DNA from: Paramesorhizobium endophyticum
GTDB lineage: Bacteria > Pseudomonadota > Alphaproteobacteria > Rhizobiales > Rhizobiaceae
DNA: 64,000 bases
Reading direction: 5' to 3'
NCBI RefSeq assembly: GCF_014640615.1
Contig: NZ_BMHH01000010.1
Location: 62,001 to 126,000 of the forward strand
A model generated the notes under the pieces. The model made no database searches, was not told the DNA's origin, and saw nothing but the letters and a program-made list of their open reading frames with translations. This document shows positions 1 through 8,172 of the stretch, in pieces (the stretch's first letter is position 1; each line of letters begins with the position of its first letter). Both the position numbers and the translations under genes were made by a program.

Positions 1-2
1 AG

Positions 3-2408
3 TTCGACGATGTGCGCTATATGCTGCATTGCTGGCAGGCGGCGCGCATCAACACGTCGCTACCGTCCTATGAGGATTTCACGCTCGGCAATATGGGGCG
101 CTTTGCCGACGAGATCGCGGTGATCCATTGCCTGCCGGGCAAGCCCGCGCGGATGCTGCGCGCCGGCAAGCGAGTGCGCTCGATCATTCGCCTGGGCGAG
201 GGGACGGTCGATTTTCTGGACGTGCCATATGTCTTCCGGCAGGCCATCGCTTCGGCGATCGGCCGCTCGCGCCTCGCCGGAAGCCCTAGCCTTGCGCTCT
301 GCCGCTGGCTGATCGAGAACAAGGTCTCGACGGTGGAGATCGTAACCTTCCCGCTTTCCTGCCGCTGGAGAGGGGAATATTTCCTGGTCATGACGCGCCC
401 GCGCAAGGCGCAGTTGAACCTGCCGCGGCTGCTGATCGACGCCTCGCAGCAGGGTATTCTGGGCCTCTCTCCTGTGCCCGGCGAGGACGGGATGCCGCGT
501 GACTTCTATGTGCTCAGCATCAACGAGGCCGCCGCGCGCTTCCTGGGAGGCGAGCCGGAGCATCTGCAATTCACGCTTCTCTCGCAGGCATTCTCCCGCC
601 TCGGCATCGTCACGCCCGAGCCGATGCGGCATGCAGCGCTGGGCGAGCCGGTCGAGCCGTTTGAACTGGCCTATGAACTGGACGGCAATCCGCTGGCGCT
701 GCAGGCTGGGGTGAATTTTGCCGACGGCATCCTTGTGGTGACGCTGACGGATATCCGCGAGTTCAAATCCCGCGTCACGCTGTTCCGCTCGCTCTTCGAC
801 GATAATCCGGCGCCGATGTATGTGCGCGCCCATGGCGAGGAGGGCTTTCTCAACGTCAACGAGGCCGCGCTCAAGCTCTACGGCTATGAGAGGGAGACTT
901 TTCTCAAGCTGGGCGTGGCGGATATCGCAATCGAGGGTTCCGAGGAGGATGCGGGGTCGTCCGAGACGGCGCTTAAGCATCGCACGGCCGATGGCCGCAC
1001 GCTCGACATCATCGAATATACCAGCGAGGTGATGGTCGACGGAAGGCCCGCCACGCTTTCCACCATAATGGACATTACCGAGCGCCGCCGCGCGGAGGCG
1101 CATGTCACCTATCTCGCCCATCACGATCCGCTGACGGGGGCTGCGAACCGCACGGTCTTCACCCGCGAAATCGAGCGGGCGGCGGCGAAGCTCGCCGATG
1201 GCGGGCGCGCCTTCGGCGTGTTGATGATTGACCTCGACGATTTCAAGCTGGTCAATGATACGCTCGGCCATGCGGCGGGCGACGCGGTGCTGGTGGAAGT
1301 GACGAAGCGGCTGAAGAAGCGGCTGCGCGAGGCGGATATCGTGGCGCGGCTGGGCGGCGACGAGTTTGCCGTGCTTGCGCCGGGGCTTGAATCGCGCGAA
1401 CAGATCGAGGTGCTCGCCGGTCGCATCAGCCAGGAATTGGCGCTGATCACCTCTATAGAAGGGTGCCCCATTCGCATCGGCGCCAGCATCGGCGGCGCGG
1501 TGGCCCCGGCGGACGCGACCGAGGCGGACGATCTCCTGCGCTGCGCCGATCTTGCGCTCTACCGCGCCAAAGGTTCGCTGAAGGGCGAGGTGCGGTTTTT
1601 CGAGCCGGAGATGGATGCGCAGGTCTCGAACCGCCGTGCGCTGGAGATGGATTTGCGCAATGCTGACCCGGCCGAGCAGTTCGAGGCGCATTTCCAGCCG
1701 ATCATCTCGGTGCAGACGGGTAAATTATGCGGCTTCGAGGCGCTGATGCGCTGGCGGCATCCTTCGCGCGGCATGGTGCCGCCGATGGAGTTCATCCCCA
1801 TCGCCGAGGAAACGGGGCAGGTGGACCGTCTCGGGCGCTGGATGCTGCTAGAAGCATGTGCGCAAGCCGCTTCATGGCCGGACCCGCTGATGGTGGCGGT
1901 GAATGTGTCGCCTGTGCAGTTTCGCAGCGGCACACTGTTCGAGGCGATCGACGAGGCGCTCCGCTCAAGCGGGCTTGCACCGGCAAGGCTTGAAATCGAG
2001 ATCACGGAAACGGTGCTGCTCGATGACAGCGCCGATAACCTGGCCTTGCTGCGCCAATTGCGCGACCGGGGTGTACGCATCGCGCTCGACGATTTCGGCA
2101 CCGGCTATTCCAGTCTGCATTATCTGAAGCAGTTCCCGTTCAACCGGCTCAAGATCGACCGCTCCTTCGTGCGCGAGATCGAGAACAGCCCGGAATCCCT
2201 CGCCATCGTCCGTGCGATCATCGGGCTTGGCGCAAGCCTCGGTATCGACACCACGGCGGAAGGCGTCGAAACCGCCGCCCAGCTCGAGACGCTCAGGGCG
2301 GAGCAGTGTGGAGAACTGCAAGGCTTCCTGTTCAGCCCGCCCGTCGCGCCCGGCAATGTCGGCGCGATCATCGGCGCGTTCTTCGGCGAGGAGAAGCGGG
2401 TGGCGTGA
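3..2408 (+). CDS. PAS-GGDEF-EAL cyclic-di-GMP signalling protein, 5' end outside window
   Basis: This is a c-di-GMP synthesis/degradation protein. The frame is open to the window edge, and the first possible start (GTG at 12) has no visible ribosome site, so the true start is probably upstream. Numbering from that GTG, residues 1-125 look like a PAS_5-type sensor, followed by two further PAS-like segments (about 130-240 and 250-365). A GGDEF domain follows with an intact signature at 448-452 and an RxxD inhibitory site (READ, 439-442). The EAL domain has EAL at 576-578, DDFGTGYSS near 693 and TAEGVE near its end. Both catalytic signatures look intact, so it may be bifunctional. No transmembrane helix is evident, which suggests a cytosolic sensor; the ligand is unknown. 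Confidence 0.93.
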   Translation, partial: FDDVRYMLHCWQAARINTSLPSYEDFTLGNMGRFADEIAVIHCLPGKPARMLRAGKRVRSIIRLGEGTVDFLDVPYVFRQAIASAIGRSRLAGSPSLALCRWLIENKVSTVEIVTFPLSCRWRGEYFLVMTRPRKAQLNLPRLLIDASQQGILGLSPVPGEDGMPRDFYVLSINEAAARFLGGEPEHLQFTLLSQAFSRLGIVTPEPMRHAALGEPVEPFELAYELDGNPLALQAGVNFADGILVVTLTDIREFKSRVTLFRSLFDDNPAPMYVRAHGEEGFLNVNEAALKLYGYERETFLKLGVADIAIEGSEEDAGSSETALKHRTADGRTLDIIEYTSEVMVDGRPATLSTIMDITERRRAEAHVTYLAHHDPLTGAANRTVFTREIERAAAKLADGGRAFGVLMIDLDDFKLVNDTLGHAAGDAVLVEVTKRLKKRLREADIVARLGGDEFAVLAPGLESREQIEVLAGRISQELALITSIEGCPIRIGASIGGAVAPADATEADDLLRCADLALYRAKGSLKGEVRFFEPEMDAQVSNRRALEMDLRNADPAEQFEAHFQPIISVQTGKLCGFEALMRWRHPSRGMVPPMEFIPIAEETGQVDRLGRWMLLEACAQAASWPDPLMVAVNVSPVQFRSGTLFEAIDEALRSSGLAPARLEIEITETVLLDDSADNLALLRQLRDRGVRIALDDFGTGYSSLHYLKQFPFNRLKIDRSFVREIENSPESLAIVRAIIGLGASLGIDTTAEGVETAAQLETLRAEQCGELQGFLFSPPVAPGNVGAIIGAFFGEEKRVA

Positions 2409-2411
2409 GGC

Positions 2412-2720
2412 TCAGGCCGCGTGCAGGCGCGGAATATGAGAAACATCCACTTCGCGCTCGGCGTGCCAGGTATCGTATGCTCCTTGCATGCGCACCCAAG
2501 ACTCCGTGCTCCCGCCGAACATCTTGCTGATACGGACAGCCATGGCCGGCGTGACGGGGCGGCGCTCATCGAGAATGTCATAAAGCTGCTGCCGGGAAAT
2601 GCCGAGCAATCGGGCAATCTCAGCCTTCGACTTCTTGATATCGATCAGGATATCAGCAAGAACCGCCCCCGGATGAGTGGGGCAGCGGTTGGGGTCGCGA
2701 ATAGCTGGATATTCAGTCAT
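2412..2720 (-). CDS. higA: HigA-family XRE antitoxin without a HigB toxin
   Basis: This 102-residue HTH protein belongs to the HigA/VapI addiction-module family. It carries the family's early HPG motif (THPGAVLADIL, about residues 15-25), then a helix-turn-helix (SKAEIARLLGISRQQLYDIL) and the RRPVTPAMAVRISKMFG stretch typical of HigA. In known modules higB lies directly upstream and is co-transcribed. Here the upstream space holds only an 18-codon ORF and then another HTH gene, so no toxin partner is visible. A GAGGGA ribosome site precedes the ATG. It is probably a free-standing regulator or the survivor of a decayed module. Family assignment is strong; function here is inferred. Confidence 0.85.
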   Translation of the reverse strand: MTEYPAIRDPNRCPTHPGAVLADILIDIKKSKAEIARLLGISRQQLYDILDERRPVTPAMAVRISKMFGGSTESWVRMQGAYDTWHAEREVDVSHIPRLHAA

Positions 2721-2773
2721 AGCATTCCCTCTTCGTCCGGGAGAAAGGGCACGTACTCAAGCAGCGGTGTCAT
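2717..2773 (-). CDS. 18-codon ORF coupled to higA, doubtful
   Basis: An 18-residue reading frame (MTPLLEYVPFLPDEEGML) ends on the higA start as ATGA, the layout of translational coupling. The same frame stays open upstream into the 3' end of the neighbouring HTH gene. It shows no similarity I recognise to a HigB toxin. No clear ribosome site precedes its ATG. It may be a leader peptide, a toxin remnant or chance. Confidence 0.25.
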   Translation of the reverse strand: MTPLLEYVPFLPDEEGML

Positions 2774-2802
2774 ATTGATCACGACGAGGTTGTCACGGGT
2801 TC

Positions 2803-3198
2803 TTATTCCTTGGCCTCTGCGAGTATGTTGATAAGCGTAATTATTGCGTGCCGCGTGGCAGGGTCTTTTACCTTCGCCAAGGCATAAGCGAGGTTTTTCC
2901 CGTCCTTGGTGGCAAGGAAGCGCATGACTTCTGTACCCAAGGGCTTCTTGTCCGGCATGCCACCTGAGTCTCTGCCGGTAAATAGGTTTTCCACTGGCAT
3001 GCTCAGTGTTTCCGCTATCTGCGCAAGCCGGCTGGCTCCGATGCGGTTCGTTCCCGTTTCGTATTTTTGTACCTGCTGAAAGGTAACGCCGATTTCGGTG
3101 CCGAATTCCTTCTGAGTAATCCCCTTCGAAATTCTGTACATCCTGATCCGGGCACCGATCTCTACATCGGTCGGGTCCGGTTTCTTTTTATTTCTCAA
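2803..3198 (-). CDS. XRE-family HTH transcriptional regulator
   Basis: This is a 131-residue DNA-binding regulator. A Cro/C1-type HTH spans about residues 15-70 (ARIRMYRISKGITQ, then FQQVQKYETGTNRI), followed by a C-terminal helical tail of the kind seen in many rhizobial XRE regulators. The start is a TTG preceded by a GGGGG ribosome site; no in-frame ATG lies upstream. It sits head-to-tail with the HigA-type gene and close to a third HTH gene, in a patch with lower G+C than its surroundings. Its targets cannot be read from the sequence. Confidence 0.75.
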   Translation of the reverse strand: MRNKKKPDPTDVEIGARIRMYRISKGITQKEFGTEIGVTFQQVQKYETGTNRIGASRLAQIAETLSMPVENLFTGRDSGGMPDKKPLGTEVMRFLATKDGKNLAYALAKVKDPATRHAIITLINILAEAKE

Positions 3199-3387
3199 TC
3201 ATTTCCCCCAGCAGCATGTAGCCACTCCCGCGTTATGCTCAATGATTCCTGGTGATGCAGGCGGGTCGTGTTCGAATTCGTTGGTATGCGGAAGGGGAAA
3301 GTAATCTATGGCGCGTGACGAAGGGCAAACTTCTGCTATTGTCGGAATCAGCCATGATCCGAGCTCCCAACAGCTTTGATGTGGTCA

Positions 3388-3419
3388 GATCAAGCAGGTG
3401 TTCCAGCACCTGTTTGATC
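3388..3419. repeat. Dyad upstream of HTH gene
   Basis: Two 13-base arms (GATCAAGCAGGTG and CACCTGTTTGATC, one mismatch) flank a 6-base loop. It lies in the gap between the two HTH genes, about 50 bases before the one starting at 3472. There is no T-run, so an operator is more likely than a terminator. The rest of 3199-3471 holds no convincing gene. Confidence 0.55.
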
Positions 3420-3471
3420 GATGAAAACAGAATTCCATACAAAATGATAGAAGTCAATCAGAAAGTTTGCC

Positions 3472-3741
3472 TTGACTAGAGATACACTGACAGCAGAGCA
3501 GTGCCGTGGTGCGCGAGCGATGTTGGGCTGGAGTCAGATGGAACTGGCGAAGGCGGCAAACATATCTCGTCAAACCGTAGCTGATTTTGAGCGTGGTGCG
3601 CATTTGCCCATCAGCAATAATCTTGCAAGCATCGCAGCGGCGTTGGAACGCGCCGGGGTTGAACTCATTCCAGACGATGATCGCAAAGGCGCTGGCGTCC
3701 GGTTTACCAAGCCCAGGGGCTTGAGCGGGTCTGCAGAGTAG
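3472..3741 (+). CDS. Short XRE-family HTH regulator
   Basis: This 89-residue single-domain HTH protein has its helix-turn-helix near residues 14-60 (RGARAMLGWSQMELAKAANI, then SRQTVADFERG) and a short tail (AGVELIPDD) common in alphaproteobacterial one-domain XRE proteins. The start is a TTG; no better codon lies between it and the domain. A 13-base dyad about 50 bases upstream could be its own operator. It points away from the HigA-type unit. Such proteins often act as antitoxins or autoregulators, but no partner ORF is visible. Confidence 0.7.
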   Translation: MTRDTLTAEQCRGARAMLGWSQMELAKAANISRQTVADFERGAHLPISNNLASIAAALERAGVELIPDDDRKGAGVRFTKPRGLSGSAE

Positions 3742-3781
3742 GCGCAAACACAATCGTTAGGGGCGCTGTCCCATCGCCATA

Positions 3782-3812
3782 TAGTGAGATAGAAGCCTTC
3801 TCTATCTCACTA
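3782..3812. repeat. Hairpin made of the TAGTGAGATAG word
   Basis: A perfect 12-base inverted repeat (TAGTGAGATAGA / TCTATCTCACTA) with a 7-base loop sits between the HTH gene and the convergent transglycosylase gene. The same word recurs as tandem octamers at 6061-6155, on the far side of the two wall hydrolase genes. Confidence 0.75.
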
Positions 3813-3825
3813 ATTCGCTACTTCA

Positions 3826-5055
3826 TTAAAGCTTGTTCAGCAATTCCACCGTCGGCCAGGAATCCGCCGGCAGCCCCAAGCGCAGTTGTTCGGCGCGGAC
3901 GGCGTCGCGGGTGGCTACGCCGAAGACGCCATCGATCTTGCCCATGTCGTAGCCGCGCGCGGCGAGCTTGGTCTGCAATTCCTTCATCTGGTCGGTGGTG
4001 AGGCCGGGATCGGGATTGCCGAGCTCGAATGCCGGAGCGCCGGCGAGGCGGGTGGCGAAATAGGCGACGGTCGTCGCGTAGACGATCGACTTGTTCCACT
4101 CCACGAATACATCGAAATTCGGGTAGGAGAGGAAGGCGGGGCCCTTGCGTCCCATTGGCAGGAGCAGGGATGCGTTGCCGTCATCGGGGCCGAGCGGGCC
4201 GTTCAATCCTTCCACGCCCCAGGCGGTCCATTTGGAATGGGGGAGGCGGTTGGTGCGGATCGCCTGTTCCCACGGAAGATCCTTCGTCAGCTTGACCTCT
4301 TCCAGCCAGGGCTGGCCCTTCTGCCAGCCGAGATCGCGTATCATCCGCGCCGCCGTCATGATCACATCAGGCACGCTGTTCTTCAGATCGACGCGCCCGT
4401 CGCCGTCGCCATCCACACCGCGCTCGAGATAATCGAGCGGCAGCATCTGCATCTGGCCGATCTCACCGGCCCATGCGCCTGTCGTCTGCGCATTGACGAC
4501 GCCGGTGTCGAAGAGCTTCAGCAGCGCGATCAATTGCGGGCGGAAAAGCTCCGGTCTGCGGCAATCATGGGAAAGCGTCACGAGCGCATTCAGCGTGTCG
4601 AAATTGCCCTGGATAGCGCCATAGTCGGTTTCCAGGCCCCAGAAGGCGGCGATGACGGGGCCGGGAACGCCGTAGGTGTCCTCGGCCTTTTTGAAGACGT
4701 CGGCATATTTGGCGAGCATTTCGCGGCCCTTCTTGAGCCGCGCGTCGGAGATGAGCTTGCGGGAGAAATCAGCGAAGGTCTGGTTGAACGTCGCGCCCTG
4801 CGAACGGTCCCGGCCGAGTACCTTGTCATCAATCTGGGCCTGGTAAAGCTCGCTGATGCCTTGCTCGCCCACGCCATCGGCCCGCGCTTCGGCAGCGACG
4901 CCATCGAGCCAGGTTTTCAGGTCGCCGCCACAGGCAGGCTGCGGCGCGGCCGTTCCCTGGGCTGGAGCGGCCGGCGATGCCGGGGCTTGCTGTGCGCTAG
5001 CCAACGCGGTGGAGGCGATGAGCGATGCTGCCAGCAGCAGGGCGGTTTTCTTCAT
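3826..5055 (-). CDS. MltB-like lytic murein transglycosylase
   Basis: This periplasmic enzyme cleaves the MurNAc-GlcNAc bond of peptidoglycan with formation of anhydro-muropeptides. It has 409 residues. A signal peptide covers about 1-21 (cut after ALASA), followed by an Ala/Pro-rich linker. The SLT_2 (MltB-type) domain has its catalytic Glu at E142 in FWGLETDYG, plus the GEIGQMQMLP segment. A C-terminal PG_binding_1 domain lies at about 350-405 (LQTKLAARGYDMGKIDGVFG). It is transcribed toward the HTH gene and follows the lysozyme gene on the same strand, 128 bases downstream. No lipobox is seen, unlike E. coli MltB, so it is probably soluble in the periplasm. Confidence 0.93.
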   Translation of the reverse strand: MKKTALLLAASLIASTALASAQQAPASPAAPAQGTAAPQPACGGDLKTWLDGVAAEARADGVGEQGISELYQAQIDDKVLGRDRSQGATFNQTFADFSRKLISDARLKKGREMLAKYADVFKKAEDTYGVPGPVIAAFWGLETDYGAIQGNFDTLNALVTLSHDCRRPELFRPQLIALLKLFDTGVVNAQTTGAWAGEIGQMQMLPLDYLERGVDGDGDGRVDLKNSVPDVIMTAARMIRDLGWQKGQPWLEEVKLTKDLPWEQAIRTNRLPHSKWTAWGVEGLNGPLGPDDGNASLLLPMGRKGPAFLSYPNFDVFVEWNKSIVYATTVAYFATRLAGAPAFELGNPDPGLTTDQMKELQTKLAARGYDMGKIDGVFGVATRDAVRAEQLRLGLPADSWPTVELLNKL

Positions 5056-5183
5056 TTCCTAAACTTCTTTCCGGCATTGCTTTCTTCGAAAAAGCACGAT
5101 GCGCGCAAATGAGACAATTCTGCGGCCTCGCTTCTGCCCTATCGCCGCGCGGAAATGAAGTAAAACTTGTGTGGTTGCGCGTT

Positions 5184-6005
5184 TCAGCGCTTCCGGCGCC
5201 CTTCGACCACCGCGCGCCATTCTTCCGGCGAGCCGGCGAAGACGTTGATGTCGGCGTCGCCATCGATGCCGGGCACCCTGCCGGTTCCGGTATATTGCCA
5301 GAACGCCCAGGGATGGTCGCCGTAGCGCTCGCTGGGGTGACCCGCGACCGAGCGCAGCCAGTAGGGGTAGCCCTTGAAGCGATGAAGCTCATTGTCCTCG
5401 AAGAAATCGATGGCGGTATAGATGATCGGGCGCTTTCCGTAATGGCGCTCGACGGCCTCAAGGAAAATCTTCATCTCGCTGCGCACCACTTCCGGCGCGG
5501 GACGGCGCTTGCAGGTGGGCGAATGCGGGTTCCATTCCATGTCCAGGACCGGCGGTAGCGCGTTCGGATCGCGCGGGACGTTGCGGATGAACCATTGCGC
5601 CTGCTCGATGGCCGGGCGGCAGAAATAATAGAAATGGTAGGCCCCGCGCGGCATGCCGACCGCAGCGGCGGAAGCCCAATGATCATGGAAGCGGTCATCC
5701 ACCCGGTCGCCGCCTTCCGTCGCCTTGATGAAGGCGAAGGAGATGCCGCTGTCGCGCACCGTCTTCCAATCCACCTTGCTCTGGTATTTGGATACGTCGG
5801 TGCCGTGGACGGCATAGTGCCAGGGCGTTCGGCCCTTCCAGTCATGTGGGTCGCGGTCGCCGAATTTCGGCGCGCGCACGGCGGGGTAGGCGAAGGTCGC
5901 CTTCCGTTCGATGCTGACCGTCTTCGTCGCCTCCGACAGATCATAGTCCACCGACGTGCAGGCGGACAAAAACAGGGACATGAGGACGGGGACGATGCGC
6001 TTCAT
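5184..6005 (-). CDS. GH25 family lysozyme, lipoprotein
   Basis: This is a muramidase of glycoside hydrolase family 25. A short signal ends in a lipobox (LSAC, Cys16), so it is probably lipid-anchored. The GH25 barrel runs from about 65 to 265. It has Asp70 (HGTDVSKYQ) and the paired acids Asp155/Glu157 (LDMEW), the family's catalytic cluster, and ends near a DINVF motif. With the transglycosylase downstream it forms a likely pair of wall-cutting enzymes on one strand. GH25 enzymes occur in phages and in secreted bacteriolysins; here there is no holin or phage gene nearby, so a cell-wall remodelling role is more likely. Confidence 0.92.
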   Translation of the reverse strand: MKRIVPVLMSLFLSACTSVDYDLSEATKTVSIERKATFAYPAVRAPKFGDRDPHDWKGRTPWHYAVHGTDVSKYQSKVDWKTVRDSGISFAFIKATEGGDRVDDRFHDHWASAAAVGMPRGAYHFYYFCRPAIEQAQWFIRNVPRDPNALPPVLDMEWNPHSPTCKRRPAPEVVRSEMKIFLEAVERHYGKRPIIYTAIDFFEDNELHRFKGYPYWLRSVAGHPSERYGDHPWAFWQYTGTGRVPGIDGDADINVFAGSPEEWRAVVEGRRKR

Positions 6006-6060
6006 GAACCAAGGCCATAGAGGAAACAGGGTTGATAAAGCGTTACGCGATTCGAGGGTC

Positions 6061-6155
6061 AGTGAGATAGTGAGATAGTGAGATAGTGAGATAGTGAGTA
6101 GGGGAAAAATTCTACCTCACTACCTCACTACCTCACTATTCCCTATCTCACTATC
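6061..6155. repeat. Inverted arrays of an 8-base tandem repeat
   Basis: Four exact tandem copies of AGTGAGAT plus a fifth variant (6061-6100) are followed by a 14-base spacer. A mirrored array of ACCTCACT/ATCTCACT units then runs to about 6155. The two halves can form a long hairpin. The right end enters the 3' end of btaB. The arrays look like a simple-sequence tract expanded from the same word found at 3782-3812. Confidence 0.85.
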
Positions 6156-6802
6156 TTCGATATCCACGCAAACCCGCGATAAAGGACGCGTGCCTGCGCC
6201 AAGGCTTGCGTCTGCGCGGCGATATTACCCGTTACTTGGAAAAGATCGTTCCTCGGCGTTACGTGGAACCATTCAAGCCACTGATAAAGCGCCGCGCGGA
6301 ACCAGCGCGGCAGTCTTCCGCAGTCGCCGAAATCGACGATGTGGAGTTCGCCGCCGGGGGCCAGGTGCGCCACCGCCTCGCGCATGACCGCCTGCCATTG
6401 CGGGATCATCGAAACGGCGTAGGAGATGAAGATGCGGTCGAAATCCTTCTGTCCGAACAACGCTTGCGGGTCGAAGCTTGCGGCGTCGGCATGGGCGAGG
6501 CGGACCTTGTCGCTTATACCTGCCTTTTCGACCGCTTTCTTCGCAGTGTCGAGCATTTCATGAGAAATATCAATGCCGTAGAGTTGGCTATTGGGAAAAT
6601 GATTCATCGTCTTGATGAGGTTTCTTCCCGTACCGCAGCCGATTTCCAGCACGCTGCCGCCTGGGGGGACGCGCAGGCTGGCGATCATCTCGTCGCGCCC
6701 TAGCAGATAATATTTGCGCGTCGCGTCATAGACATGGCGCTGGCGGCGATAGACGCGGTCCATCAGGCTGCCATGGTCGAGCTTTTGCGCCTTGCCGAAC
6801 AT
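6143..6802 (-). CDS. btaB: Betaine lipid N-methyltransferase BtaB
   Basis: BtaB is the SAM-dependent methyltransferase that methylates diacylglyceryl-homoserine three times to the betaine lipid DGTS. It has 219 residues. A class I methyltransferase fold shows motif I at about 51-60 (VLEIGCGTGR) and an acidic second strand (LYGIDIS). The assignment rests on its position one base after btaA, as in Sinorhizobium and Rhodobacter. The start ATG lies just beyond the btaA stop, suggesting coupled translation. The last four codons and stop (KIVR-stop) are read from the octamer repeat that abuts the gene, so the original C-terminus may have been altered. Confidence 0.88.
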   Translation of the reverse strand: MFGKAQKLDHGSLMDRVYRRQRHVYDATRKYYLLGRDEMIASLRVPPGGSVLEIGCGTGRNLIKTMNHFPNSQLYGIDISHEMLDTAKKAVEKAGISDKVRLAHADAASFDPQALFGQKDFDRIFISYAVSMIPQWQAVMREAVAHLAPGGELHIVDFGDCGRLPRWFRAALYQWLEWFHVTPRNDLFQVTGNIAAQTQALAQARVLYRGFAWISKIVR

Positions 6803-6803
6803 A

Positions 6804-8048
6804 TCAGGCGTCCTTCAGGCAATAGAGATGGAAGCCGCCATAGATGGAGGAGCGGTCGCGGGCGTGGAGTTCGCGCGACTGTTCCTCGCGATAGTCCCAG
6901 CGGTCGAGAATGGCGAGATCGACACGACCGGGAAGGATGCTGGGCTCGGCGGCGGTGCGGAAGATGACGCGGGCGCCGGGGGCGGCGGTGCGGGTGATCT
7001 CGCGCCAGAGGTCGCCCAGCTGGGTGTCATTCATCCAGTCCTGCGCGTCGAGCAGAATGAAACGGTCCACCGAGGCATCGGGCTTGGCGGCCAGCAGCTC
7101 GGTGTAGGAGGCGTTGACGACGCTCATGCGGCTGACACGCGCGCGCACTTTCTCGAAATTGGCGCGGGAGAGATAGGGCGGTAGAGGACCGGTTTCGGCG
7201 TCCTCGCTATAGCCACGGCCGAATGCCTGCCAGGCGAAATAGTTCTCGTTCAGCGGGAAGCCGCAGGCGAGTTTCTCCAGCCGTCCGCGCAGGATAGCCG
7301 CCATGTCACCATTGCCTGATGTCGCCAGCGCATCATATTGCTGCGGCGGAATGCCGAGGCCGAAGAGCGAAGACTTTCGCGCGGTGGCCCAGCGGATCAT
7401 GCGCTTGTCGAAAAGGGGGCTCAGGGCCGTGTCGAAGAAGGTGCGCTGCTCTTCGAGGGTGCGCGCCTTCAGTATATCACGCGGGTCGATGCCATAGAGC
7501 CGGGCGACGCGGTGGCCCATGCCGATGAAAATGCCGAGCAGGCCGTGGCGGTAGAGATCGCGCCAGAAGATGGAAATGCGGCGGCGGCCCGAGAGCATCC
7601 GCTTCTCCCAATAGGCGCGGCTTTGCGCGTCCAAATGCGGGCGGATGAAGCGCTGATAGGCCTGCCAGTTGGTCTTGTCGTCAGCCGTGCCGTAGAAGCG
7701 GTAGAAGGCGTCATAGTTGGGCAGGTGGGCGAGGGCGGCGAGTTTCAGCCGGTTGAAGGCGACATGCGCCGGGTTCAGGTCGACCGCCTCGACGCTTGCG
7801 GGGTCGGCGGTCAGATAGGACAGCGCGTTGCAGCCGCCGGAGGCGATGGTGACGATGCGATGGCCGGGGCCGATCTCAAGCGCCTCCATATCCACTTCCG
7901 GGTCTTCCCAGATCTGCGGATAGACCAGGCCCTTGAACAAATGGGCGAAGAGCCGTTCGGAAAGGCCGGCGCGGGAGAAGAGCGAATTGCGCTGCATCGC
8001 GCGCTTCACCTTTTCATTGCGGGCCTGCTTGGTCCTGATTGCTGGCAT
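6804..8048 (-). CDS. btaA: BtaA, SAM:diacylglycerol 3-amino-3-carboxypropyltransferase
   Basis: BtaA (DUF3419 family) transfers the aminocarboxypropyl group of SAM to diacylglycerol, the first step to phosphorus-free betaine lipids that replace phospholipids when phosphate is scarce. The 414-residue length matches rhizobial BtaA. Visible features are the Trp/Pro-rich N-terminus (LVYPQIWEDPEVDMEAL), the SAM-binding segment IVTIASGGCNALSYL at about 65-79 with EAVDLNP, and the second nucleotide-fold segment near FILLDAQDWM. It is the first gene of a btaAB operon. A weak Pho-box-like site lies 53 bases upstream, consistent with the PhoB control known in relatives. Confidence 0.93.
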   Translation of the reverse strand: MPAIRTKQARNEKVKRAMQRNSLFSRAGLSERLFAHLFKGLVYPQIWEDPEVDMEALEIGPGHRIVTIASGGCNALSYLTADPASVEAVDLNPAHVAFNRLKLAALAHLPNYDAFYRFYGTADDKTNWQAYQRFIRPHLDAQSRAYWEKRMLSGRRRISIFWRDLYRHGLLGIFIGMGHRVARLYGIDPRDILKARTLEEQRTFFDTALSPLFDKRMIRWATARKSSLFGLGIPPQQYDALATSGNGDMAAILRGRLEKLACGFPLNENYFAWQAFGRGYSEDAETGPLPPYLSRANFEKVRARVSRMSVVNASYTELLAAKPDASVDRFILLDAQDWMNDTQLGDLWREITRTAAPGARVIFRTAAEPSILPGRVDLAILDRWDYREEQSRELHARDRSSIYGGFHLYCLKDA

Positions 8049-8100
8049 GGAGCGCGAATCCCTAGGTTCCGGGGAATTTCGCCTCGCCTAGCACCCGCAT

Positions 8101-8118
8101 GTAACAGCGCCGTGACGC
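8101..8118 (-). promoter_or_regulatory. Candidate Pho box for btaAB
   Basis: On the minus strand the two half-sites GCGTCAC and CTGTTAC are 11 bases apart, the spacing of PhoB direct repeats (CTGTCAT-N4-CTGTCAT). They match the consensus at 4 of 7 and 5 of 7 positions. The match is weak; the position and the known phosphate control of btaAB are the main support. Confidence 0.35.
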
Positions 8119-8172
8119 GGGCAGGGGAATAGCCGCCGGAACCGAAGCTCCAGCGGCCAATCAACCGGCTGA

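Noticed and set aside
60-1691. 543-codon minus-strand frame opposite the GGDEF/EAL gene
   Set aside because: His/Arg/Ala-rich antisense shadow of a clear domain protein.
2721-2802. HigB toxin remnant
   Set aside because: Translation of the minus strand in all frames gives no HigB-like residues; only an 18-codon ORF is present.
3239-3479. Two short opposing ORFs between the HTH genes
   Set aside because: They overlap each other, lack ribosome sites and have no recognisable domain.
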